Shown piece after piece: positions 9,753 through 18,825 of a stretch of DNA of 64,000 nt (its first letter is position 1; each line of letters begins with the position of its first letter). Source of the stretch: Lachnospiraceae bacterium (GTDB taxonomy: Bacteria > Bacillota > Clostridia > Lachnospirales > Lachnospiraceae). Position numbers and translations under genes: made by a program. The stretch lies in NCBI GenBank assembly GCA_017468395.1, contig JAFUIR010000021.1, positions 1-64,000 of the forward strand. The letters are read 5' to 3'. The notes below the pieces were generated by a model. That model ran no database searches. It worked only from the letters and a program-made list of their open reading frames with translations, and was not told the origin of the DNA.

Positions 9753-10973
9753 TTATTTTGCTGCATGTAATCCTGCAATATAACCGCTTGTCCAGGCCCA
9801 TTGCAAGTTATACCCGCCGCATTTTCCGTCCACATCCAAAATTTCTCCCGCAAAGAAAAGTCCCGGATGAATTTTAGACTCCATTTTATCTGTCACTTCC
9901 GAAAGAGCCACTCCTCCGGCGCACACCTGGGCATTTTCAAAAGAATTGGTTGCATTTATATGTAAAGTCCAATTTTTACAAAGACCAAAAACATTTAAAA
10001 GTTTCTCTTTATCCGCATTTTTAACGGGCATTTCCAAGGAAAGCCCCGCCTGTTTTGCAAAATAAATCATTAACTTTTTGTTAAGCATGCCGGTAAAAAA
10101 CTGCTCTACACTCCGGTCTTTTAAACATTCCAGGCGTCCGGCTATAAATTCCTCGTACGCTGCCTTGGAAAAGTCCCGTAAAAAATCCACCGAAACAGTA
10201 ACTTTTTTATTCTCTTTTAAAGCATAGGCAGCTGTTCTGCTCATCTGGAATACCACAATTCCCGAAACACCGTAATCCGTCAGCTGCAATTCTCCTTTTT
10301 CCCTAGCCGCCTCTTTACCGTCTATTTTCAGGGAAAGTTCCGCCTGTGCACGGACACCGGAAACCACCTTTAAATTTTCCTTGGTGCGAAGTTGTACCAG
10401 TGCAGGCACTACGGGCACTATATGGTGTCCTAAATTCTTTGCCAATTTGTAACCGCTGCCATCGGAGCCTGTCTTTGGCGCCGCCTGACTTCCGCAAGCT
10501 ACAATAAGGCTGTCAAAAACTTCTTCCTTTTCATTTATGCGAAGAACAAATTTATGGGCATCCAAAACAGAAACCGTTTTGATTTTTGCCTCTGTCACAA
10601 GACGCACCCCCGTTTTTTCCATTTCCGTACGAAGCAGGTCCAAAACAGTACTTGCCTGTTCCGATGCCGGGTACAGATACCCTTCCCTGCCACGGATTAA
10701 CATTCCCATACTTTCAAAAAAATCCCGGGATTGTTTAACGCCAAAGGTTTGCAGCGCCCGTTCCACAAAGGAAGCATCCGAAGCATAAAAACAATTCTCT
10801 GTCATATTTTCATTGGAAAAATTGCATTTTCCGTTTCCGGTGGCAAGAATTTTTTTCCCCACACGGTCATTTCCCTCAAAAACAGTCACCTTCGCCCCTT
10901 GTTTTGAAGCCGTAATGGCTGCCATCATACCGGATGCACCGCCGCCAATCACTGCAATTTTCTTTTGTTTCAT
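9753..10973 (-). CDS. HI0933/BaiN-type flavoprotein oxidoreductase
   Basis: 406 residues from ATG 10973, preceded by AAAGGTGA; a longer frame to 11033 would overlap the upstream gene and has no ribosome site. N-terminal FAD motif KIAVIGGGASGMMAA, then the family signature GNDRVGKKILATGNGKCNFSN, and the C-terminal GLFFAGEILDVDGKCGGYNLQWAW that is diagnostic for the HI0933 group. Known members include the gut bile-acid reductase-like BaiN, but most are uncharacterised, so no substrate is given. 16 nt downstream of the anchored protein gene and 12 nt upstream of the COG2509 gene. Confidence 0.92.
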   Translation of the reverse strand: MKQKKIAVIGGGASGMMAAITASKQGAKVTVFEGNDRVGKKILATGNGKCNFSNENMTENCFYASDASFVERALQTFGVKQSRDFFESMGMLIRGREGYLYPASEQASTVLDLLRTEMEKTGVRLVTEAKIKTVSVLDAHKFVLRINEKEEVFDSLIVACGSQAAPKTGSDGSGYKLAKNLGHHIVPVVPALVQLRTKENLKVVSGVRAQAELSLKIDGKEAAREKGELQLTDYGVSGIVVFQMSRTAAYALKENKKVTVSVDFLRDFSKAAYEEFIAGRLECLKDRSVEQFFTGMLNKKLMIYFAKQAGLSLEMPVKNADKEKLLNVFGLCKNWTLHINATNSFENAQVCAGGVALSEVTDKMESKIHPGLFFAGEILDVDGKCGGYNLQWAWTSGYIAGLHAAK

Positions 10974-10989
10974 CCTTGTCACCTTTCTA

Positions 10990-11664
10990 TTAGCTGGAAT
11001 AGGTTTCCAGAAAATGATATAACTCTTCTTCACCTTTTATAAACATATAACGGATAATCTGCTGCTGGACATTCTCCGGCAGTGTATCCAACAAAATGTC
11101 CGTTTGCATGTAAAGGGTTTCTTTATCCTCCAAATACACCGCAATGTAATTTCCTTCCACACACAAATAAAAATTCTCTGTGGGGTCAATAAATGCATAA
11201 CTCATTTGAACCACAACTCGCTGCGATGAAAAAGAAATCACTTCCAATCCGGTAAATCCCCGCTCCACTTCTTTAAGGGGCGGCGAAGCCTCATAGGCAT
11301 CCATTGCACCTACAAAGGCATCCCGGTTCATCCCCACATATTTAGAAGGGATGCTGTAAATAAATTCAATGGTACTGTCTTTTCCGGTATCCACTTCCTG
11401 AAGCACATATTCCGTATCTGCAGTAATCACATCTTCTTTTTGCACTGTTTCCACAAATTCCGGACTTTCCGCCGCTTTGGAAGAAGGTTCTTTCAAAGCA
11501 TCGTTATGTCCCTCTTGTGTTATTACATGGGACGTACTGTCCTGCAAAATAATATTTTCGCCGGGATAGAAAAACCGGTAAGAAGAAACACCGCAATATA
11601 CCCCCATCCCGAACATAACCAGTGGATATATCAAAAATAAACTGATACCTTTTACAAATTTCAT
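10990..11664 (-). CDS. Membrane-anchored protein of unknown function, BofC-C-terminal-like
   Basis: 224 residues; a single N-terminal hydrophobic segment (FVKGISLFLIYPLVMFGMGVYCGV) anchors the protein with the remainder predicted outside. After a low-complexity linker (residues 40-85) comes a globular region. The end, with NFYLCVEGNYIAVYLED, TDILLDTLPENVQQQI and EEELYHFLETYSS, resembles the C-terminal part of BofC-like proteins of spore formers in which an extracytoplasmic domain terminates this way, but the similarity is judged by eye and is weak. AAAGGAG precedes the start by 9 nt. Lies between a SpoVB/MurJ-like gene and the flavoprotein pair. Confidence 0.7.
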   Translation of the reverse strand: MKFVKGISLFLIYPLVMFGMGVYCGVSSYRFFYPGENIILQDSTSHVITQEGHNDALKEPSSKAAESPEFVETVQKEDVITADTEYVLQEVDTGKDSTIEFIYSIPSKYVGMNRDAFVGAMDAYEASPPLKEVERGFTGLEVISFSSQRVVVQMSYAFIDPTENFYLCVEGNYIAVYLEDKETLYMQTDILLDTLPENVQQQIIRYMFIKGEEELYHFLETYSS

Positions 11665-11717
11665 CGACTCTTACTCCTTTGTAATCAGTATCAGCCTATC
11701 CGCAAAAAATATTCAGT

Positions 11718-13280
11718 TTATCTCCAAAAATGTAATGTTTTTCCTAAAAAAATAATAGTTTTTCCGCCGGGAATAACATATAAATCCCTAACACGCAAAC
11801 ACCGCAGGATTATAATCAGTAACAAATACAAAAGCCAGCCTGCCAGTACACACAAAAGTACGCCGGTAACATTTCCAAACTTCGGCAAAAGAATTTTTCC
11901 CAAAAGCAAAATTACAACTCCGGCTATAGCAACGGATAACGCCGGAAATAAAATCGTCCGCGCAATATCAACGCCGATTCGGTAAGTTTTAAAAAGAGAA
12001 CTACCCAAAAAGAGAATCATTAACACCATCTGCGCTATATACGCATAAAGAATACTGTCCACATTTCCCTCTGTCATTTTCAGGGAAATAAAGGAAGTTA
12101 AAATGTGTCCCAGAGATGCACAAATAAAAGAAATCAAAATTTCTTTGGTTCTTCCGATTTTCCACAAAATCAGTCCCAGGAAAAATGCCGTTACCAAAAG
12201 GAAAATCAACAGCCCTGCAAAGCGAAATTTCTCCTGTCCCAAGGTGCATGCGGTAACAGAAAAAAGTCCGCCGGTCATAAATATCCAAAGCAAAGAAGCA
12301 TGCATGCAGTCTCTTGCGTGCTTATATTCTTCTTTTTTAATCAGATTTATATATTTACCGGCCAGCCCCACAACCCCTGCCAGCACAGGCATGGAGAAAA
12401 GGAGAAGCCACAAAATATAGTCTGTAAACAAAACACTGTAACTTTCCACATAGGATACGCCCAAAGGCAGCATTATACGGTAAAAGAAAGCATCCAAAAG
12501 ACCAGGCAGGAAAAGACAAATGCCCACACTGAAATAAGGTACCATGGATAAAAGAATCAGCCGGAAAGTATCGGGCATATTCTCGGTCATTTTCATGCCT
12601 TCCCGCATAGAGTTTCTTCTCCCCCGTCCGGAAATCAGAAAAAGCATAACCAAAAATACAACCGTAAAAATACCGCCCACCAAAACACCCAGACTAAATC
12701 CCGTGCTGCTGTACATGGCTTCAAATTCACTGTTTTGCAAAAGAGCCGCCACCTTGCTTCCGTAATTTTTAAATCCCGTCAAAAAAACATAGCCAAAAAC
12801 ATTGGAAAACAAAAGGAAAACCACTTCCGAAATAAGGGTAGGCATTCCGCTTCCCATTCCCTGAAAATAACCCTTGAGGGCATAAATGATGCTTACCAGA
12901 AAGACAATGGGAATCAGTACCCGAAGCCCCATTTCCCCATAAGGAATCCCTAATATTTTATCCGCAAAAAGACCGCTGCAAATCCAAAGAAGTACGGCGG
13001 AAAAAACACCGCAAATGAGGGCATAGAAAAGCCCGCTTTTCCAAACTTTGTCCGCATTTTTAAACTGCCGCTTGCTCATACGGCTGCGAATCAGTTTTTC
13101 CATTACATGGGGCAAAAACAAAAAGAAAACAAACACAGGAAGCAGGCAACATTGAAGCATCAGCAAAAAATATCCGCTGCCATGATCCCCCAGCAGAGAC
13201 AAAATCCACATTAAAGCAAGAATACCCGGAATATATATAATTGTTAAAATTTGGTTTCTTCTAATTTCCATCTGGTTCAT
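11718..13280 (-). CDS. SpoVB/MurJ-like polytopic membrane protein (MVF family)
   Basis: 520 residues with about 12-14 hydrophobic segments. The segment ALKGYFQGMGSGMPTLISEVV corresponds to the conserved GYFQG..PTAISQ region of SpoVB-type oligosaccharidyl-lipid flippases, and the early KADKVWKSGLF-like loop also fits. SpoVB paralogues act in lipid-linked precursor export for wall or cortex synthesis. Located directly downstream of ybeY (gap 19 nt), where dgkA-cdd-era usually stand in Firmicutes. The core charge network of MurJ was not checked, so true flippase activity is inferred. Confidence 0.75.
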   Translation of the reverse strand: MNQMEIRRNQILTIIYIPGILALMWILSLLGDHGSGYFLLMLQCCLLPVFVFFLFLPHVMEKLIRSRMSKRQFKNADKVWKSGLFYALICGVFSAVLLWICSGLFADKILGIPYGEMGLRVLIPIVFLVSIIYALKGYFQGMGSGMPTLISEVVFLLFSNVFGYVFLTGFKNYGSKVAALLQNSEFEAMYSSTGFSLGVLVGGIFTVVFLVMLFLISGRGRRNSMREGMKMTENMPDTFRLILLSMVPYFSVGICLFLPGLLDAFFYRIMLPLGVSYVESYSVLFTDYILWLLLFSMPVLAGVVGLAGKYINLIKKEEYKHARDCMHASLLWIFMTGGLFSVTACTLGQEKFRFAGLLIFLLVTAFFLGLILWKIGRTKEILISFICASLGHILTSFISLKMTEGNVDSILYAYIAQMVLMILFLGSSLFKTYRIGVDIARTILFPALSVAIAGVVILLLGKILLPKFGNVTGVLLCVLAGWLLYLLLIIILRCLRVRDLYVIPGGKTIIFLGKTLHFWR

Positions 13281-13299
13281 CTTCTGTTATCCTTATCCG

Positions 13300-13803
13300 T
13301 TACAAATCTCTGGTAATTCCAAGTGCCGTAAGCACCGCTTCCTGCTTTTCTTCCATTACTTTTGCTTCATTTTCTTCCATATGGTCGTAACCGCATAAAT
13401 GAAGCATACTGTGAGCCACCAAAAACGCCAACTCACGAAGCTGACTGTGATTATAACTTTCAGCCTGCTCCTTAATTTTATCCACGGACAAAATAATATC
13501 ACCCAAAATCAATTCACCGCTGTCCGGGTCAAAATAATCCGCTTCATACTCTTCCAGCCCTTCAAAATCCGAAGGGGTTTCATAATCCACATTTGGAAAA
13601 GAAAGTACATCCGTTTCCTTATCAATGTTTCTGTAATTTGCATTATATTCCCTAATGCCGGCATTGTCCGTAAGAAGCACGTTTATCTGCACTTCATAGG
13701 GACATTTTTCGGTTTCCAAAACCTGATTGGCTACTTTCATAACCGTTTGTTCCACATCAAAATCAAAACAAACTTCTGTTTCATTTTCAACGTAAGAAGT
13801 CAT
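13300..13803 (-). CDS. ybeY: Endoribonuclease YbeY (16S rRNA 3'-end maturation)
   Basis: 167-residue zinc-dependent RNase. The family motif HSMLHLCGYDH supplies the three zinc ligands His131, His135 and His141, and the preceding strand motif DVLSFPN and GDIILSVD match. Begins 17 nt inside the end of the PgpH-like gene with AGAGGAG as ribosome site, so translation is coupled. Third member of the conserved phoH-pgpH-ybeY block. Confidence 0.97.
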   Translation of the reverse strand: MTSYVENETEVCFDFDVEQTVMKVANQVLETEKCPYEVQINVLLTDNAGIREYNANYRNIDKETDVLSFPNVDYETPSDFEGLEEYEADYFDPDSGELILGDIILSVDKIKEQAESYNHSQLRELAFLVAHSMLHLCGYDHMEENEAKVMEEKQEAVLTALGITRDL

Positions 13804-14983
13804 AATACAATTTCTCCTCTTTGAAGATTTTTTCCATCACGCAAATTTCTTCCAAAGTAATCTTACATTTGGAAAAAATCCCGCTATTTAACTTGTTTTT
13901 AAATACCGTATCAACTATTTGGTCATAATCCGGCTTAGTATCGGGCTGTTTTTCGATTAAATACAAAATTGCACTGATAACACCATCACTTAAAATCAGT
14001 ACAGCGGTTTCCTTTAAAGTTACCTCCCACTGCTTGTCCAAAGCCTCCCGCAAAATCTGACGCACAGCCGGGGGAAAATCATATTCTTCACAAACAGATT
14101 TGGTGTCCTCCCAGCCTTCACTGCCTTTCAAACTGCCTATATGCTGGTAGTAACCGGCGGCCTTGGCCGCCTCCGCATCAAGCCCCAGGCGGTTAGCGAT
14201 TCTGTCACAAAAGTAAGCCGTATGCATGGCCTGATAATACTTCTTACGGTTTGTCTGCTTCCAGTTTGCCTGCAAAGGAAACTCCGGGTCGTTAATCTCC
14301 AAATATTTTACCCTGTAACGATATATGTAAATGGTTGAAAATAATTTCAAAACCCCAATCATCAAAATAATACTGACAAAAACATTGATAAAAGGAATCA
14401 TAAAAAGTTCTAAGGACAATTTTTCATTGGCATACAAAACCACCCCTGCCGTCAATCCCAATATGAGACAAAGAATTGATACTACCAAAGGAACACCGAT
14501 TTTGTAGTTTTGATCCAATTTATAAAACAAACTGACACAGATAATGCCGCACAAAAAGTACAGCAAAAAGGCTGAAATTCCTTCTCCCGTCAACAAAACG
14601 GTCAAAAGCAATATCACTGAACCCGAAGCAATACCGATTGCCATATTTCCAAAAAGTGCAAAACAAAGATAAACCACCAAAAAGGGCCATCCGTCTACAG
14701 GGATAAAGGAACAGGTTACCGCAAAAGCAAGGGATAAAACCCAAAGTAAAACAAATCTTGTAAAATGTACCTCGTTATCATAGTCATATAACTTGTGCTC
14801 ATAACTGAATGCATGCAGAAACAAAACCACACAAGTTCCCATCATAACAAAAACCGTGTTGCTGATTAGTTCTGTATTGTTCCATTTCTTTAAATAACCC
14901 GCAACGACAGTGACCACAACAGTCAATACAAAAATCAATACCGACAGTGCAATTTTATGCGTCTTTTTATCGTTTCTTTCCAT
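13787..14983 (-). CDS. Degenerate PgpH-like membrane protein with inactive-looking HD domain
   Basis: 398 residues from ATG 14983 (AGAGGTC upstream, 17-nt overlap with phoH). It stands exactly where the c-di-AMP phosphodiesterase PgpH/YqfF (about 700 residues) stands between phoH and ybeY. Seven or eight hydrophobic segments (about residues 11-215) are followed by a region aligning to the PgpH HD domain: INDPEFPLQAN matches the LSNP-hPLL lead-in, and the end FKNKLNSGIFSKCKITLEEI matches the PgpH terminus. However the HD dyad is Gln280-His281 (YYQHIGS instead of YYHDIGK), the YHHS motif reads YYQA, and the HHGT motif reads EALD; only the late Asp333 (ILSDG) remains. The extracellular 7TMR-HDED domain is missing. 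Likely a regulator or relic, not a phosphodiesterase. Confidence 0.82.
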   Translation of the reverse strand: MERNDKKTHKIALSVLIFVLTVVVTVVAGYLKKWNNTELISNTVFVMMGTCVVLFLHAFSYEHKLYDYDNEVHFTRFVLLWVLSLAFAVTCSFIPVDGWPFLVVYLCFALFGNMAIGIASGSVILLLTVLLTGEGISAFLLYFLCGIICVSLFYKLDQNYKIGVPLVVSILCLILGLTAGVVLYANEKLSLELFMIPFINVFVSIILMIGVLKLFSTIYIYRYRVKYLEINDPEFPLQANWKQTNRKKYYQAMHTAYFCDRIANRLGLDAEAAKAAGYYQHIGSLKGSEGWEDTKSVCEEYDFPPAVRQILREALDKQWEVTLKETAVLILSDGVISAILYLIEKQPDTKPDYDQIVDTVFKNKLNSGIFSKCKITLEEICVMEKIFKEEKLYYDFLR

Positions 14984-15959
14984 TTTGACCTCTGCTCTTC
15001 TTTTCTCTTGTTTCATAAGCCTCATAGGCTTTTACAATTTTCTGTACAAGTGGATGTCTTACAACGTCCTTACTGGTCAGATGACAAAAAGAAATATCCT
15101 CTATTTTGGACAGAACTTTTGTAGCCACATCAAGACCTGACACCGTTCCCGGCGCAAGGTCTTTCTGGGAAGCATCTCCTGTAATAATTACTTTGGAGCC
15201 GAAACCGATTCGTGTCAAAAACATTTTCATTTGAGCAGGCGTTGTATTTTGTGCCTCATCCAAAATGATATAGGCATTGTCCAACGTGCGTCCTCTCATA
15301 TATGCCAAAGGCGCCACTTCAATCAAGCCTTTTTCCATGTTTTTGGCAAAATTTTCCGCTCCCATAATTTGATACAAAGCATCGTAGAGGGGTCTTAAAT
15401 AAGGGTCTACCTTACTTTGCAAATCTCCAGGAAGAAAGCCCAGTTTTTCGCCGGCCTCAATGGCAGGACGGGTCAAAATAATCCTGCTTACTTCGTCATT
15501 TTTGAACGCCGTAATAGCCATAGCCATGGCCAGATAAGTTTTACCCGTACCCGCAGGTCCCAGCCCAAACACAATCATATTTTTGCGGATAGCGTCCACA
15601 TATTGCTTTTGTCCCAGTGTTTTGGGCTTAATGGGTTTACCGCTGATGGTATGGCAAATCACATCCCCGTCTATTTCGGTAAGCACTTCTTCTTTTTCTT
15701 CTTTTCCCATTTCGATTGCGTAATTCACACTCTGCTCCTCTATTTCATTTCCCCGTCTGGAAATCTCTGTTAATTGTGAAAGAATACTGACTGCCTTTTT
15801 CACGTTCTTTTCCGCACCGGTAATTTTTACGGCGCCGTCTCTATCCACAATGATTACTTCCAAATCCTGTTCCAGTTTTTGTATATAAGCATCCTGCGCA
15901 CCAAAAATCTTGCGCATATGCTCTACGGATATCTCCATTGTATATGTGATTTCATTCAT
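14967..15959 (-). CDS. phoH: PhoH-family ATPase (YbeZ/PhoL type)
   Basis: 330 residues: N-terminal KH-like segment (residues 5-70), then the PhoH ATPase domain with Walker A GPAGTGKTYLAMA (134-146), RPAIEAGEKLGFLPG, and Walker B YIILDEAQNTTP; GDASQKDLAPG follows. Family members bind RNA and act with YbeY in ribosome maturation, which fits the neighbour two genes downstream. Its start lies 8 nt inside yqfD, and its end overlaps the PgpH-like gene. Confidence 0.95.
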   Translation of the reverse strand: MNEITYTMEISVEHMRKIFGAQDAYIQKLEQDLEVIIVDRDGAVKITGAEKNVKKAVSILSQLTEISRRGNEIEEQSVNYAIEMGKEEKEEVLTEIDGDVICHTISGKPIKPKTLGQKQYVDAIRKNMIVFGLGPAGTGKTYLAMAMAITAFKNDEVSRIILTRPAIEAGEKLGFLPGDLQSKVDPYLRPLYDALYQIMGAENFAKNMEKGLIEVAPLAYMRGRTLDNAYIILDEAQNTTPAQMKMFLTRIGFGSKVIITGDASQKDLAPGTVSGLDVATKVLSKIEDISFCHLTSKDVVRHPLVQKIVKAYEAYETREKKSRGQNGKKR

Positions 15960-17154
15960 GAACTGTCTCTTCCTCTATACCGATTTTGCTGACAACGGTT
16001 AAAACACCTTCTAAAATCCATTTTCCACTTTCTGTATCTATTCTAACATCTTTTTCAATAATTTGTACCCCTTTTTCCTCTAAATCTGATAGAATTTTCG
16101 CATATTTTTCATTTAAAATAATTTCCGCTTCTTTCAGGGAATATTGGTGCTCCACATTCAGGTATTCGCGATAGGTAAAACTGCCGTAAATGAGCGGCAA
16201 ATACAAATCCGGTAAAAGTTTTGGTTTGCTTTGGGTAGTCAGGGTATCATAATAAGGGTAGGTGATTTTTATTTTTCCCAAATCCCATATTTTTTCTGCA
16301 GTTCCCACATAATATTGTTTCTTTTCCCGCCCGGTATATTCTTTTTTTATGTAGGCAAAAGGCAGCGTTTCCCTTACATTTACAGTATATTTGGCATAAA
16401 TATCCGCATCGGAGCGGGAATACCGGTATTTCCGCACAGTTGCATCCTCGTTGTATATGGGTATTTTCCCTTCAATCAGCAAATCTCCCTTATGGATCTG
16501 TTGTCCGATACTTACTTTAGGCACACCGCTTCTCACAATCATGGACACAATCTTACCCTCAACATCCGATATCAAATCACTTCCGTCCTCAAAATCTTCT
16601 ACTTTGACAATATTATGGGATACCGGATTTTCTTTCAGTACGATTTTCAGTTTTGTGCCCTCTAATTTGGCGGATGTCCATGTAATAATATCAAAATTGC
16701 GGCGCAATTCTTTTTCTAAAGTTTCAATATCCAAATTAGACTTTGACATTCCCACATAAATGCTTTTTTCTTCTAAAAAAGACTTGATTTTATCCTCTGT
16801 AATGTAAAAATTCCCCTCAATGGATATCTCCCATACAAACAAAGAAGAAATCACCCAAAACCCTAACGCCGCCAAAAGACCCAAAAGGAATACTTTTCTG
16901 GCAAACAGTTTCGGCACAAAAAAAGGTAGTCCGCATCTTTCCAAAACGGCTACCTTTGTTTTTGTCTTTTTCACAATGGGACGAAGTTTGAAAAAATCCT
17001 TTAAGATAATGCACATAAAATAGACATCGTCCTCTTTTTTGATGTCCCAAAGCAAAATATTTTTGTTGCTGCAAAGATTCATAAAGCGCTCCGGTGAAAA
17101 GCCCCACACTTTAATGCGGACATAACCTTTCAGGTATCTGAAAAATGCAATCAT
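15952..17154 (-). CDS. yqfD: Sporulation protein YqfD
   Basis: 400 residues. N-terminal cytoplasmic part with the YqfD opening (KGYVRIKVWGFSPERFMNLC), a single transmembrane helix at about residues 88-110 (VFLLGLLAALGFWVISSLFVW), then a POTRA-like extracytoplasmic segment (IEGNFYITEDKIKSFLEEKSIYVG) and long beta-rich region. In Bacillus the gene is in the SigE regulon and needed for efficient sporulation. Ribosome site AAAGGCGG. yqfC lies 32 nt upstream; together they support an endospore former. Confidence 0.93.
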   Translation of the reverse strand: MIAFFRYLKGYVRIKVWGFSPERFMNLCSNKNILLWDIKKEDDVYFMCIILKDFFKLRPIVKKTKTKVAVLERCGLPFFVPKLFARKVFLLGLLAALGFWVISSLFVWEISIEGNFYITEDKIKSFLEEKSIYVGMSKSNLDIETLEKELRRNFDIITWTSAKLEGTKLKIVLKENPVSHNIVKVEDFEDGSDLISDVEGKIVSMIVRSGVPKVSIGQQIHKGDLLIEGKIPIYNEDATVRKYRYSRSDADIYAKYTVNVRETLPFAYIKKEYTGREKKQYYVGTAEKIWDLGKIKITYPYYDTLTTQSKPKLLPDLYLPLIYGSFTYREYLNVEHQYSLKEAEIILNEKYAKILSDLEEKGVQIIEKDVRIDTESGKWILEGVLTVVSKIGIEEETVHE

Positions 17155-17186
17155 GAGTATTTACCGCCTTTCATATACTACTTGGA

Positions 17187-17480
17187 TTAATGATAAGTGA
17201 CGCTTTTTATCAAACCGCCGATTTTCATATCCTCATTGGTATAATAATTGATGGAAAGACCGGTTCCTTCAAAACAAATCTGACAGGTTTTTCCCTGTAA
17301 CAAAATTACGGAATCGGTATACTCGATAATGCCCCGGTAATTTTCAATCCATGCCTCTTTATTACCCGTAAGAGTCACAATGGAATCTCCCATTAAAACA
17401 TCTCCCGGTAATTTCAGAGACTCCACCAAAAGTTCTTTGCCTGCTTTTTTTAAGTTTGATTTTACATGATTCTTTTTCAT
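17187..17480 (-). CDS. yqfC: YabP/YqfC family sporulation protein
   Basis: 97 residues. The family core is visible: LPGDVLMGDSIVTLTGNKEAWIENY, then GIIEYTDSVILLQGK, followed by a C-terminal LSINYYTNEDMKIGG. Small mother-cell sporulation proteins of this family accompany yqfD in spore formers, as here. Preceded by a basic N-terminal tail (MKKNHVKSNLKKAGKEL). First gene of the yqfC-yqfD-phoH-pgpH-like-ybeY cluster; 21 nt after the phosphorylase gene upstream, so it may also be read through from there. Confidence 0.92.
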   Translation of the reverse strand: MKKNHVKSNLKKAGKELLVESLKLPGDVLMGDSIVTLTGNKEAWIENYRGIIEYTDSVILLQGKTCQICFEGTGLSINYYTNEDMKIGGLIKSVTYH

Positions 17481-17501
17481 GTAAATACTATATTCACATT
17501 T

Positions 17502-18806
17502 TTAGGAGATGATACCTTTTATCAAAGACTGTTTTTCGACAGGAGCCTTAGAAAAAGTATATGCCTTTAAGAATCGTTCTTTGGCAACCTCCATTTTATC
17601 TTTGTCATTGCCGTGCATCAGGGCAAGACATTCGCCTTCTTTTACAAAATCACCTGCTTTTTTCTTAAGCACAAATCCTACCGACAAATCAATTTCACTT
17701 TCCTTAGTCTCTCTTCCGCCGCCTAAAATCAGGGAACAAATACCGATTTCATCACAGGTAATCTTGCTGATATAACCTGCTTTCGGTGCACTGATTTCTT
17801 CAACAAAATTTGCCTTGGGTAAGAGACTTGTATCATAAACAGCCGCAGGATCTCCGCCCTGTGCAGTGACAAACTCTGCCAGTTTGGTTAAAGCACTGCC
17901 ATCCTCAATAACCTTTTTTAGCATTGCCTTTGCCTGTTGCTCATCCGAAGCAACGCCGCCGCATAAAAGCATCTGTGCGCCCAATTCCAGACATAGGTTG
18001 GTAAAATCTTCCGGTCCTTTGCCTTTTAATGTATCTATGGCTTCCACAACTTCCAGGGCATTTCCCACTGCAAATCCCAGAGGCTGATCCATGTCGGAAA
18101 CCACGGCCCTTGTGTTTCTGCCTGCGCCATTGCCGATACGCACCATTTCTTTTGCCAACGCAAAAGAATCCTCCAACTTTTTCATAAAAGCACCACTGCC
18201 CGTTTTCACATCCAATACAATGGCATCTGCCCCAGCCGCCAGTTTTTTACTCATAATGGAACTGGCAATTAAGGACATGTTATCCACGGTTCCCGTCACA
18301 TCCCGCAGAGCATACAATTTTTTGTCAGCGGGTGCAAGTTCTGCAGTCTGACCCATAATGGCAATGCCGATAGTATTTACCTGACGGATAAACTGCTCAT
18401 TGGTAATTCCCGTGGAGAACCCTTTGAAACTTTCCAGTTTATCAATGGTTCCGCCGGTATGACCAAGCCCTCTGCCGCTCATTTTAGCAACGGGAATCCC
18501 GCATGCCGCCACCATAGGAGTCAGGGCAAGGGAGGTTTTGTCCCCTACGCCGCCGGTACTGTGTTTATCCACTTTGATACCCTTTACGGCAGACAAATCC
18601 AGCATTTCGCCGCTGTTTGCCATGGCCATAGTAAGATTCAGCGTTTCTTCCTCGTTCATCCCCTGAAAATAAATAGCCATCATCATGGCAGACATCTGAT
18701 AATCGGGAATAGCGCCCTTTGTATAGGACTGAATCATAAAATTGATTTCATCCCGGCTCAAAACACCGCCATTTCGCTTTTTTATAATCAAATCATACAT
18801 TCGCAT
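17502..18806 (-). CDS. pdp: Pyrimidine-nucleoside (thymidine) phosphorylase
   Basis: 434 residues, family-typical. Phosphorolysis of thymidine, deoxyuridine or uridine to base and (deoxy)ribose-1-phosphate in nucleoside salvage. Visible: KKRNGGVLSRDEI at the N-terminus, phosphate-binding KHSTGGVGDKTSLALTP, the ADKKLYALRDVTGTVD loop carrying the catalytic Arg and Lys/Ser contacts, and the C-terminal AGYISKI/KKAGDFVKEGE beta-hammerhead. Whether it is uridine-accepting Pdp or thymidine-specific DeoA cannot be decided by eye. 19 nt downstream of the large ABC permease gene. Confidence 0.93.
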   Translation of the reverse strand: MRMYDLIIKKRNGGVLSRDEINFMIQSYTKGAIPDYQMSAMMMAIYFQGMNEEETLNLTMAMANSGEMLDLSAVKGIKVDKHSTGGVGDKTSLALTPMVAACGIPVAKMSGRGLGHTGGTIDKLESFKGFSTGITNEQFIRQVNTIGIAIMGQTAELAPADKKLYALRDVTGTVDNMSLIASSIMSKKLAAGADAIVLDVKTGSGAFMKKLEDSFALAKEMVRIGNGAGRNTRAVVSDMDQPLGFAVGNALEVVEAIDTLKGKGPEDFTNLCLELGAQMLLCGGVASDEQQAKAMLKKVIEDGSALTKLAEFVTAQGGDPAAVYDTSLLPKANFVEEISAPKAGYISKITCDEIGICSLILGGGRETKESEIDLSVGFVLKKKAGDFVKEGECLALMHGNDKDKMEVAKERFLKAYTFSKAPVEKQSLIKGIIS

Positions 18807-18825
18807 AAACCGTCCCCCATTTCGC

